From: Gemmata massiliana | GTDB lineage: Bacteria; Planctomycetota; Planctomycetia; Gemmatales; Gemmataceae | DNA: 64,000 nt | Assembly (NCBI RefSeq): GCF_901538265.1 | Contig: NZ_LR593886.1 | Span: 3,022,843 to 3,086,842, forward strand | Direction of reading: 5' to 3' | Shown: positions 32,696-40,778 of the stretch, piece by piece | How the letters are laid out: every line of letters begins with the position of its first letter | Numbering within the stretch: the stretch's first letter is position 1 | Notes under the pieces: generated by a model | The model's database searches: none | What the model was told of the DNA's origin: nothing | The model's input: only the letters and a program-made list of their open reading frames with translations | Made by a program: the position numbers and the translations under genes

Positions 32696-33946
32696 GTGGG
32701 TCACTCGCTCCCGGGTCTCGTACACCGCCTCGGCCGGGTCGTCGCACGCGACGGGCTGGCCCAACTCACCGACGGCGAACTGCTCCGGCGCTTCACCGCG
32801 GACCGGGACGCGCTCGCGTTCGAGGCGCTCGTCTGGCGCCACGGCCCGATGGTGCTCGGCACCTGCGCCCGGGTTCTGGGCCGAACCGGGGACGTCGAAG
32901 ACGCGTTCCAGGCCACGTTCCTCACGCTGGTCCGGCGCGCACGCACCGTTCGCTCCGGGGAAGCTCTCGCCGGGTGGCTCCACCGCGTCGCCCGGCGCGT
33001 GAGCGTGCGCCTCGACCGGGACCGGGACCGTCGCACCACACGCGAGCAGCACGCGGCCCGTCCGGAAGCCGTTTCCGGGGGCGCGAACGAATGGGCCGAC
33101 TGGCGCGCGGCGCTCGATCGCGAGGTGGAGCGCCTGCCGGAACCCTACCGCGCGGCGTTCGTGCTGTGTCACCTGGAGGGCCGGGCACAAGAGGACGCGG
33201 CGCGCGAACTCGGGTGCCCGGTCGGAACCCTGCAATCGCGGCTCGCGCGGGCGAAGGAGCGGCTCCGCGCGCGGCTCCCGGCCTGTGGTGTGGCGCTCCC
33301 GGTTCTGGGCGCGGGGACGGTCTCTGCGCGGCTCACTACGGCCACGGTCACGGCGGCCGTCGAGTTCGCGGCCGGTTCCCGGGTCGCTGTCGCGCCGGAC
33401 GTCCTCGCTCTTTCACAAGGAATGTGGAAACCAATGATTGCTCTCAAATCCAAAGTCGTTTTTCTGGCGCTGGTGGTCACCGCGGTCGTGGGAGCGGGAG
33501 GCGGAAGCGGCGGGGGACCGGCGACGGTCCGGGCCGATCCGCCTCCCGCCCGTCCGGACCCAACGATCGAGGAACTGAAGAAGGAGAACACGCGGCTCCG
33601 GCTCGAGAACTTCGCGCTGTTACAGAGGTTGCTCCGAGCCGAGAAAGCACTCGATCCTCCGACGGACGACGAAGTCATCAAGGCGCTCCCGAAAGCGCCG
33701 CCCGGTGCGGCGCGCGACGACATTGTGATCGTGAAGGATAAGCTCCTGGAGCGCCTCGACCCGGCGAAACAGCACCCGAATGTGGGCCAGGCTCGGCTCC
33801 GGCACCAGCACTGGGAGTGCTCGGTTTACTTCACCGAAACCGTGACCGTGCCGTGGCCGATCCCGGTGCAAATGGCGAAGAAGCGCGTCAGCGTGGTGTA
33901 CATCGATAAGGACGTGCTTATCCCCGTGGGCGGCGCGAAACAGTAG
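32696..33946 (+). CDS. ECF sigma factor with membrane-anchored extension
   Basis: 416 residues from a GTG at 32696. Sigma-2: DGELLRRFTADRDALAFEAL, HGPMVLGTCARVLGR, DVEDAFQATFLTLVRRA. Sigma-4: RLPEPYRAAFVLCHLEGRAQ and ARELGCPVGTLQSRLARAKE. Then ALKSKVVFLALVVTAVVGAG as a membrane helix, a short coiled coil (TIEELKKENTRLRLENFALL) and a C-terminal domain with DDIVIVKDKLLERLDPA. Same design as the 16927 and 60520 proteins. No anti-sigma neighbour. Confidence 0.9.
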   Translation: MGHSLPGLVHRLGRVVARDGLAQLTDGELLRRFTADRDALAFEALVWRHGPMVLGTCARVLGRTGDVEDAFQATFLTLVRRARTVRSGEALAGWLHRVARRVSVRLDRDRDRRTTREQHAARPEAVSGGANEWADWRAALDREVERLPEPYRAAFVLCHLEGRAQEDAARELGCPVGTLQSRLARAKERLRARLPACGVALPVLGAGTVSARLTTATVTAAVEFAAGSRVAVAPDVLALSQGMWKPMIALKSKVVFLALVVTAVVGAGGGSGGGPATVRADPPPARPDPTIEELKKENTRLRLENFALLQRLLRAEKALDPPTDDEVIKALPKAPPGAARDDIVIVKDKLLERLDPAKQHPNVGQARLRHQHWECSVYFTETVTVPWPIPVQMAKKRVSVVYIDKDVLIPVGGAKQ

Positions 33947-34122
33947 CGGGCGCGCCCGAAATTGTCCCGCGAGGGGGGGGCAGTGGTAGTGCCACTGGCC
34001 CCGCGCGTGCGCGCTGACTCCACCTCGGCTTGCCCGATGAGCGGGTGCGGCTTCGCGCTTGCCCCGTGCGCCGGATCTGTCATGCTGTATCGAGTTCGTT
34101 GGTCGCTGTCGTTTCGCGGAGA

Positions 34123-34546
34123 ATGCGCATGTCGCGGTCAGTGCTGTGCGGGATCGTGTCGCTCGCGGTTCTAGTTGCGCCCGGCCCGGCGCGGGCCGAC
34201 GAACCGGAAAGTCCGGCCGTCAAGTTGGTGAAGGGGTGGGGCGGGATGGTCATACCGGTTGCCGACCGGGACGGCAAAGAAGCTCTTGTGGTGAACTTGT
34301 TCCAGGTCAAGGCGGAGGACATCGATTTGAAGAAACTGGCTCAGTTTGCGGATGTTAAAGGGCTAGAACTCTCTGGCGTGAAATTAAATGACGAGATGAT
34401 GAAGGATCTGATTGGCATCAAACGTCTCACCCGCCTTTGCATGATGCATACTGAGGTGACGGGCGCGAGGCTCAAGGAACTGACCGCGCTCGAGAACCTG
34501 GACACGCTGTACCTCGTCCACTGTCCGGTGACGGACGACGGATTAA
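34123..34546 (+). pseudogene. Exported LRR protein 4, 5' part, split by an IS
   Basis: The ATG at 34123 (or 34129) gives signal peptide MSRSVLCGIVSLAVLVAPG, mature DEPESPAVKLVKGWGG and LRRs down to VTDDGL. The frame is cut at 34546 by the IS701-type element. Joining 34123-34546 to 37234-37781 across one TTAA restores 972 bases in frame, i.e. a 323-residue LRR protein. Confidence 0.85.
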
Positions 34547-34606
34547 CACTACTCCGTTAGAAGCCCGCACCGGCGGTCGGGTTCGGGTCTCTAACTGGTC
34601 ATGAAG

Positions 34607-35812
34607 CAGGGTTGGCGCACTATGAACCCGTGACGGCAGCCGCATTTACGTCTATATCGGGGTTGTTATGGAGGAACCCCGATGAGTATTCCGCTGCTGG
34701 CGGTGTTTGCGGATGTGCCAGACCCGCGCCGCGAAACGAAGAACAAGTTGCATGAGCTGGTGGATATCCTCACGTTGGCCACGTGTGCGGTGATCGCCGG
34801 GGCCGACGGGTGGGACCAGGTGGCCGCGTTCGGTCGGGCCAAGCAAACGTTGTTCGCCCCGTACCTGCGGTTGCCCCACGGGGTTCCGAGCCCGGACACG
34901 TTCGAGCGCGTGTTCGCCAAGCTGGACCCGGACGCGTTCGCGGACCGGTTCGGGCGCTGGATGGCAGCCGCATGCGAGAGTACCGGCCTGGTGCACGTGG
35001 CGATCGATGGTAAGAGCGCCCGGCGGTCCACCAAGAACACGTTCACCGGGTGCTTGCATCTGGTCGAGGCGTGGGCCGTGGAGAACCGGTTGATCCTGGG
35101 CCAGCGGTCCGTGCCCGAGGGCGGACACGAGATCACCACGGCCCCAGATCTGTTGGGCGCCCTGGATCTGACGGGCGCGGTGGTGACCGTCGACGCGGCC
35201 TTTTGCCAGAAGGAGTTGGTGTCCCAGATCCGCACCCAGGGCGGGCATTACGTGGTGTGCGTGAAGGGGAACCAGAAGGAGGTGCGCGGCGCGGTGGCGG
35301 AGGTGTTCGCGCGGGCCGGGGAGGACGCGTTCGCCGGGTGTGACATGGGGTCCGCGGTCGAGGACGGGCACGGGCGCGAGGAAGAGCGGTACGTGACGGT
35401 GGTTGAAGATCCGGAAGGGCTACCGAGCGGGTGGGCCGATGTTGGGGCCGTGGCCCTGGTGTGCCGGGAGCGGGTGGTGAACGGGAAGCCGAATGAGAGC
35501 ACCGCCCATTACTACCTCACCAGCTTGCGGATCGGGGCGGTCGAGCTGGCGGGGTACATCCGCAACCATTGGGGCATTGAGAACGGGCTCCATTGGTGTC
35601 TGGACATCGCGTTCCGGGAAGACGACAGCCGGGCTCGGGCCGGACACGCCGGGGCCAACCTGGGCATGATTCGCCGGGTTGCCCTGTCCCTGCTCCAGCG
35701 GGCGGACACCAAGGGCAGCATTCGTACTCGACGCATGAAGGCCGCCTGGGACGATCAATACCTGCTCAAAGTGCTTAAGATTCTGACGACTAAATGAAGT
35801 GCGCCGGCCCTG
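34607..35812 (+). mobile_element. ISAs1-type element nested in the IS701-type element
   Basis: 1206 bases. Left end CAGGGTTGGCGCACT, right end complementary to CAGGGCCGGCGCACT. A 10-base target duplication GGTCATGAAG stands at 34597-34606 and 35813-35822, typical of ISAs1. It landed exactly at the start codon of the IS701 transposase, but the duplication rebuilds the ATG. Confidence 0.92.
34682..35797 (+). CDS. ISAs1 family transposase
   Basis: 371 residues, the usual length. N-terminal FADVPDPRRETKNKLHELVD and ILTLATCAVIAGADGWDQVA are hallmarks of DDE_Tnp_1-associated ISAs1 proteins; catalytic region AIDGKSARRS (first Asp), TVDAAFCQKEL (second Asp) and HWGIENGLHWCLDIAFREDD (Glu). A GGAGGAACCCCG leader with a good ribosome site precedes the ATG. 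Appears intact, so the element may be mobile. Confidence 0.93.
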   Translation: MSIPLLAVFADVPDPRRETKNKLHELVDILTLATCAVIAGADGWDQVAAFGRAKQTLFAPYLRLPHGVPSPDTFERVFAKLDPDAFADRFGRWMAAACESTGLVHVAIDGKSARRSTKNTFTGCLHLVEAWAVENRLILGQRSVPEGGHEITTAPDLLGALDLTGAVVTVDAAFCQKELVSQIRTQGGHYVVCVKGNQKEVRGAVAEVFARAGEDAFAGCDMGSAVEDGHGREEERYVTVVEDPEGLPSGWADVGAVALVCRERVVNGKPNESTAHYYLTSLRIGAVELAGYIRNHWGIENGLHWCLDIAFREDDSRARAGHAGANLGMIRRVALSLLQRADTKGSIRTRRMKAAWDDQYLLKVLKILTTK

Positions 35813-35816
35813 GGTC

Positions 35817-37115
35817 ATGAAGACATACACCCCGAACCTCGACGCGGCCGTTCTCGAGCGCCTGCGCGAGTACGCGGCCCTATTTGCCCCCGACTTTCCC
35901 CAGGCCAAGCCCGCACGGTGGGCCGGGGTATACCTGCACGGGCTGCTCACCGACGGCGATCGGAAAAGCATCGAACCCCTGTCCCACCGGGTACCGCTGC
36001 CCGCCGGGCTGACCAGCACGGACCCCGAACAGGCGCTCCAGCAGTTCGTGAGCCAGAGCCCGTGGGACCACGAGGCCGTCCTGCGCCGCTACCGCGCCCA
36101 AGTGGGCGCCACGTTCGCCCACCCCGACGCGGTGTTCGTGATCGACGACACCACGTTCCCGAAGCAAGGGCGGCACTCGGTCGGGGTGCAAAGGCAATAC
36201 TGCGGGGCGCTCGGGAAGAAGGCCAATTGCCAGGCCGCGGTCTCGATCCACTACGCCGCCCCGATGGGGCACTACCCACTCGCCTTGCGGCTGTTCCTTC
36301 CCGAGTCGTGGGTGGCCGACGCCGGCCGCCTGAAGCGGGCCGGGGTGCCGCAAGAGCACCGCCGGGAGCGCACGAAGGGGCAAATCGCGCTGGACCTGTT
36401 GGACCGGGTTCGGGGCGAGGGGTTGCCGGGCCGTGTGGTCCTGGCCGACGCCGGGTACGGTGTGTCCGGGGACTTCCGTCAAGCCCTGGCCGATCGCGGG
36501 CTACACTACATCGTCGGGGTGACGGACGAGGCCGTTGTGTTCACCACCCCGCCGGTCTGGGATCGACCGGCGGGACGCGGCAGGGTCGGACCAGCCGGCG
36601 GGCGGCCGCAGTCCAACCCCCAGTTGCGGCCAGACTCGCCCCGCCCGGTCCGGTTGCGAGACGTGGCCGCCCGCACCCCGCTCCGGCGGGTGACTTGGCG
36701 CGTGGGGACGAAGGGGCGGATGTCGGGCCGGTTCGCCTGGGTGCGGGTATGGCCCGGGGTCGGGTGGAAGCGGGGTGCGTGCGCCGGTTCCGACCCGGTG
36801 TGGTTGCTAATCGAGGAGCAGGCCGACGGCGTCAAGTACGCCTTCTCGAACCTGCCGACGGGGACGAGCCGCCTGCGGGCCGTCCGCCTGTGGAAGAGCC
36901 GGTGGCATGTGGAACAGGGGTACCAGCAGATGAAGGAGGAGTTGGGTCTGGACCACTTCGAGGGGCGCTCGTGGCGCGGGTTCCACCACCACGCCGCGAT
37001 GGTTATGCTGGCTTACGGGTTCCTGCTCTTGGAGCGGGAGCGTGCTCGCGTCGAACGGGAGCGGGCGGCCGACGGGCCGAGCCCGCGAAAAAAGGGGAGC
37101 CCGAGCCGCCGCTGA
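35817..37115 (+). CDS. IS701 family transposase, zero frame
   Basis: 432 residues from the ATG at 35817, which lies inside the ISAs1 target duplication. DDE_5-type landmarks: FVIDDTTFPKQGRHSVGVQRQ (first catalytic Asp region), VVLADAGYG (second Asp), RWHVEQGYQQMKEELGLDHF (Glu). The zero frame ends at SPRKKGSPSRR. The -1 frame from the A6G4 run at 37088-37097 continues as EPPLTLPGIRRALQQLL to a TAA at 37217-37219, which is the first triplet of the terminal repeat. The -1 extended product would be about 466 residues and matches typical IS701 C-termini. Confidence 0.9.
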   Translation: MKTYTPNLDAAVLERLREYAALFAPDFPQAKPARWAGVYLHGLLTDGDRKSIEPLSHRVPLPAGLTSTDPEQALQQFVSQSPWDHEAVLRRYRAQVGATFAHPDAVFVIDDTTFPKQGRHSVGVQRQYCGALGKKANCQAAVSIHYAAPMGHYPLALRLFLPESWVADAGRLKRAGVPQEHRRERTKGQIALDLLDRVRGEGLPGRVVLADAGYGVSGDFRQALADRGLHYIVGVTDEAVVFTTPPVWDRPAGRGRVGPAGGRPQSNPQLRPDSPRPVRLRDVAARTPLRRVTWRVGTKGRMSGRFAWVRVWPGVGWKRGACAGSDPVWLLIEEQADGVKYAFSNLPTGTSRLRAVRLWKSRWHVEQGYQQMKEELGLDHFEGRSWRGFHHHAAMVMLAYGFLLLERERARVERERAADGPSPRKKGSPSRR

Positions 37116-37229
37116 CACTGCCGGGCATTCGCCGAGCGTTACAGCAGTTGCTCCGACCGGTGGCCAAACCAGATTGCGCCTACTGTCGCTCACGGCGGTC
37201 GCACCCGCTCCAGATGTAACGGAGTAGTG

Positions 37230-37781
37230 TTAAAAGAGCTTACGAAATTCCGCGATCTCACCAGCCTGAACCTGGACAGTACGAAGATCACGGACGCGGG
37301 CCTCAAGACCGTCAGTAAACTCACCAACTTAACCTACCTCAGCGTGTGCTACACGGGGGTGACGGACGAGGGACTCAAGGTTATTGGTGATCTCAAGCAC
37401 TTGACCTCGCTCTCACTGAACTCCACGAAGGTGACCGACACGGGTTTAAAGGAACTGGCCGCACTGTCGGAACTCAAGTGGCTCACGTTGAACGTCACGG
37501 GGATCACGGACACGGGCTTGAAGGAACTGGCCCCACTCAAGAAACTCGTGTTCCTCGAATTGGAGCACACGGAAATAACTGATGCGGGGCTGAAGGAACT
37601 ATCGGCCCTCAAGTCTCTTGGCAACCTCCGACTGAGCAACACGAAGATAACAGACGCGGGAGTGAAGGATCTGGCCGCGCTCGGGGCCATCAAGTACCTC
37701 GAACTCCGGAAAACCAAGCTAACGGACGACGGGTTAAAGCTGCTCCAGAAGGCACTGCCCGATTGCAAAATCCAGAACTGA
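37230..37781 (+). pseudogene. Exported LRR protein 4, 3' part, split by an IS
   Basis: Begins with the second TTAA and continues the LRR frame as KELTKFRDLTSLNLDSTKIT through about seven repeats of the TDAGLKEL type to LPDCKIQN. No start or export signal of its own. See the 5' part at 34123. Confidence 0.85.
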
Positions 37782-37899
37782 TTGAGTCGGCGGCTGCACG
37801 ACCTTCGGTACCCGACCCGCAAGGGCAACGGGTGTGCCCCGGAGCCTTGTCCCGGGCGCCGCGATCGGTCATGCTGGGAGCGATTCCCGGGAGCGACCG

Positions 37900-38569
37900 A
37901 TGACCGAAGTGGAGTGGCTGGCTGGCAGTGATCCGAAGCCGATGTTGCAATTTCTGAGCGACAAGGCGAGCGACCGGAAGCTGCGCTTGTTCGCCGTCGC
38001 GGTCGCCCGCCGGTGTCCGGGCGACGTAACCGACCCCGCGCTGGCCGAGGCCGTCGATGTGGCCGAACTTGCGAGCGACGGGATCGTGGGGCAAGACGCA
38101 CTACTCGCCGCGGTGAGACGAGCGGACAGTCTGGTCGGGACGCTATTCATCCGGGACGGTGAACGGCCGCCTTGGAATGCCACCCCGGTAGAAATTCGTG
38201 CTCCCATGCATTGGGCGTTTATTGCGACTTCTCCCGGGCACATGCACATGGCCGCGCTGCGGGACTGCGATTTGTTTCATTGTGGGTGGGCGAGCAAACT
38301 CAACCGCGCCCACCAACCGCCCGTACTCCGTGAGATCTTCGGGAACCCCTTTCGCCCCGTCACCTTCCCTCCGGAATGGCGCACCTCCACCGTTCTCGCA
38401 CTGGCCGGGCAGATGTACGAGTCGCGCGAGTTCGGCGCGATGCCGATGCTGGCGGACGCGCTGCAAGATGCAGCGCTGTGATAGCGCCGATGTGCTCGAT
38501 CACTGCCGGGGTGAGGGGCCGCACGTGTACGGGTGCTGGGTCGTGGACTTGGTGTTGGGGAAGGAGTAA
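37900..38569 (+). pseudogene. MTEAEWLA family, copy 12, frameshifted
   Basis: The ATG at 37900 opens MTEVEWLAGSDPKPML, SDRKLRLFAVAVARRC, then a variable middle and REIFGNPFRPVTFPPEWRTS. At about 38470 one base is gained (GATGCAGCGCTGTGATAG where other copies read GATGCGGGCTGTGATAG), so the frame stops at 38481 just before the Cys/His tail. The tail (CDSADVLDHCRGEG, CWVVDLVLGKE) continues in the +1 frame to 38569. In the N-module the Cys pair is also lost (VAVARRC). Confidence 0.8.
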
Positions 38570-38608
38570 GGGCGGTATCGAATGCCCCACTCGCGGTTCG
38601 GTATGGGG

Positions 38609-39121
38609 CTACCAGGCGCAGAAACCGCCGAGTTGCCCCAGGAAGGAGCAGAACGCGGCAAACGGCCCCTTGTCCGGGCACCACCGGTGGGCCACATGGT
38701 ATCGGCCGGTCCCGGCCCCTTCTAGCACCCACGTCGTGCCGTCGCACCCGGTGTCGTTGATCGCGGTCGGTAACTCCCAGAACGACAGTGCGCGGAACAA
38801 CCGGTCCAGTCGTTGCACCTCGGTCGCGGACAACCACCCTTCGGCGGTGCGGATCACCGGCCCCGGGTCGTACCCCCCGTCGCCGTCGGTCATTCGCCCG
38901 ACCAGCCACCACCGCTCGCCCCGTTGTTCGACCCGGACGGTGGACGGTTTGCCCCACGTCGGTAGTGCGAGGAACCGGAAGGTGAGCGGTTGATTGTCGG
39001 GAGCGGGGAACAGGGGCTGTTCGCCCGCGCTGTGCAGGTGCTGGGAGAACCACCCGTCGAACAGTTCCTCGCTATTGGGGCTCGGGTCAAGGACGCCCGC
39101 CGGGAAGTAACCGGAAACCAT
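38609..39121 (-). CDS. Hypothetical protein
   Basis: 170 residues from the ATG at 39121 (MVSGYFPAGVLD). Contains PLTFRFLALPTWGKPSTVRV, ERWWLVGRMTDGDGGYDPG, VQRLDRLFRALSFWELPTAI and a C-terminal DGTTWVLEGAGTGRYHVAHR, with tryptophans repeated in strand-like segments. The block LFRALSFWELP next to DGTTWVLEG recurs in bacterial uncharacterised proteins; no function known. IS4 inserted about 110 bases upstream may have separated it from its promoter. Confidence 0.68.
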   Translation of the reverse strand: MVSGYFPAGVLDPSPNSEELFDGWFSQHLHSAGEQPLFPAPDNQPLTFRFLALPTWGKPSTVRVEQRGERWWLVGRMTDGDGGYDPGPVIRTAEGWLSATEVQRLDRLFRALSFWELPTAINDTGCDGTTWVLEGAGTGRYHVAHRWCPDKGPFAAFCSFLGQLGGFCAW

Positions 39122-39228
39122 AACGCACACCTTTGGTCTTCTGCGACCGAGCACCGTTTCAAGCCGTACTCCGAACTGCCAAAAGCGCACTTACCTCTGC
39201 GAAACAACCCGGGCCGGGGAGACGATCT

Positions 39229-40643
39229 CATACGTCCCAACTTTAGCTGGGTGTCTGGGGCTCGAAGAGTAGTTCGAGGGCCGAGGGCCGTTTCCTCCGT
39301 CGATGCCGAGGGCGGAGGAGCGCCAACGTGTCGCGAAGTGATCGGAGCACCCGGCGGAGGCGCCGGGCGCACGGTAGCGCATCGGCAACGGCGAGCGCGA
39401 ACCGGCGTGCCTCGCGGGCCGCGCGCACCGGATTCATCCGAGCCAATGGGCCACCGCCCGTCAGCAGCAACCAGTGCCGAACCACCATCGCCAGCAGCTT
39501 GGCGTACACTTCGCACAGTCCCCGGTGCCCGAGCCCCCCGTGGGACTGGCCGAACCCGCCGTGGGATCGCCACAGCTTCAACAGCAACTCCACCTGCCAC
39601 CGCAGGCGGTACAGCACCCACACCTGTTCCGGCGTGAACCGGTCGGCCGGCAGGTTGGTGGCGAATACGGTCCACTCGCACAGCACCCGCAACCGCTCGC
39701 TCACCACCCGCCCCTTCTTCCTCTGCCTTTCGGCCAACTGCTCCCGGCGCCGGGCCGCGACCCCGGGCGGGCACCGGAAGGCCAGCAACCGGCACCCGAT
39801 CCGGGTCTCGTTCCCGGCCGTGACACGCAGGTCGAGCAGATCCCCCGACCATTGCCGGAGCAGGCGCCACACCTCGGACGGGCGCTCGTCGCCCACGGCC
39901 GCCACGGCATTGGGCGGGAGGCGGCTGATCCAGAACACCCCGGCCGCGCTCAGGCGCGTCAGTACACCGAAGTCGAAGTACCCGAGGTCGGCCAACCGCA
40001 GCGCGCCGGCGGGCAACGGGTCGTCGGTGGCATTGAACCGGCCGTCGGGTTGCCGGCCCGGTTGGAACGCCATTCCGGTGATCCGTCCGGTCGTCAACTC
40101 CCAGCGGACGTGGGCCTTGATCGCAGCCAACCCGGCGCTCGGGGTATTTCCGCCGCACCCGGGGAATGTGTCCCGAAGGGTGTCCGGGAGTGCGACGACG
40201 GTGCTGTCCTCGACGTACACCCCCGCAAACCGTTGCAGGAGCGGGACGGCGATAGGCTGAGCCGCCACCAGTTGGCCAACGGCGCGGAGGAGCACCTCCC
40301 GGACGAACTCGGTTGCGGCCGGCGTGAACCGCTTGTGGAAGGCCTGCGGGGTCACGCCCGGCACCGGGCATCGAGCGGCAAGGGCATCAACGGGGGCGCG
40401 TGGGTCCTCGATCCAACCGAACACGAGGGTCTGAATGAACGCCGCGCCCGAGATCTTGCGGCGCCGGCGAACGAACCCGACGCGCGCGGCCGCGCGATCG
40501 GCGTCCGCGGTCAGGACGGTTCGGATGGCGCGGGCGAGGTTGGGAATCGGGGCCGACATCGGAATCCTTCCGAACCAGAGGTTGACGCAACCTCATGGTA
40601 CGGCTTCGTATTCCGACGTGGACCCGCTAAGTTGGGACGTATG
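39229..40643 (-). mobile_element. IS4-type element
   Basis: Ends CATACGTCCCAACTTTAGC (39229) and, on the complementary strand at 40643, CATACGTCCCAACTTAGC: one T is extra in the left end. The transposase gene fills it. No convincing target duplication is visible, so the ends or the flanks may have changed since insertion. Confidence 0.82.
39243..40559 (-). CDS. IS4 family transposase
   Basis: 438 residues. N-terminal dimerisation/DNA-binding part includes RRRRKISGAAFIQTLVFGW and TPQAFHKRFT; catalytic landmarks VYVEDSTVVALPD (first Asp), ADLGYFDFGVLTRLSAAGVF (second Asp) and YRLRWQVELLLKLWRSHGG, the YREK-like motif with Glu. It ends FEPQTPS close to the left terminus. Intact frame. Confidence 0.9.
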   Translation of the reverse strand: MSAPIPNLARAIRTVLTADADRAAARVGFVRRRRKISGAAFIQTLVFGWIEDPRAPVDALAARCPVPGVTPQAFHKRFTPAATEFVREVLLRAVGQLVAAQPIAVPLLQRFAGVYVEDSTVVALPDTLRDTFPGCGGNTPSAGLAAIKAHVRWELTTGRITGMAFQPGRQPDGRFNATDDPLPAGALRLADLGYFDFGVLTRLSAAGVFWISRLPPNAVAAVGDERPSEVWRLLRQWSGDLLDLRVTAGNETRIGCRLLAFRCPPGVAARRREQLAERQRKKGRVVSERLRVLCEWTVFATNLPADRFTPEQVWVLYRLRWQVELLLKLWRSHGGFGQSHGGLGHRGLCEVYAKLLAMVVRHWLLLTGGGPLARMNPVRAAREARRFALAVADALPCARRLRRVLRSLRDTLALLRPRHRRRKRPSALELLFEPQTPS

Positions 40644-40645
40644 GG

Positions 40646-40760
40646 AACGGTGTTGGGCGTCGGTTGGGCTGCTTCGCAGCCCATACCGCCGCCGACACAC
40701 CGTTCCCCTAACGGTGTTTGGTCAGCGGCGAACGGTGTTTGGAGTGTTTCCAACACCGTT
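40646..40760. repeat. Cluster of five AACGGTGTT motifs
   Basis: AACGGTGTT at 40646 (+), AACGGTGTG at 40696-40704 (-), AACGGTGTT at 40710 (+), 40731 (+) and 40752-40760 (-). A sixth copy in a dyad GGTGTTGGCCAACACC stands at 43371-43385. They flank the ATPase/HTH cassette, directly outside the IS4 right end, like iterons or recombination arm sites. Confidence 0.6.
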
Positions 40761-40778
40761 CCTTTTTGCGGTCGTGAG

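Larger units (their letters stand above)
34547..37229 (+). mobile_element. IS701-type element carrying a nested ISAs1
   Basis: Termini are CACTACTCCGTTA (34547) and its exact complement TAACGGAGTAGTG (37217-37229). It is flanked by a 4-base target duplication TTAA (34543-34546 and 37230-37233), the size expected for IS701. Removing the inner ISAs1 (1206 bases plus one 10-base duplication) leaves about 1467 bases, a normal length for this family. Confidence 0.9.
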
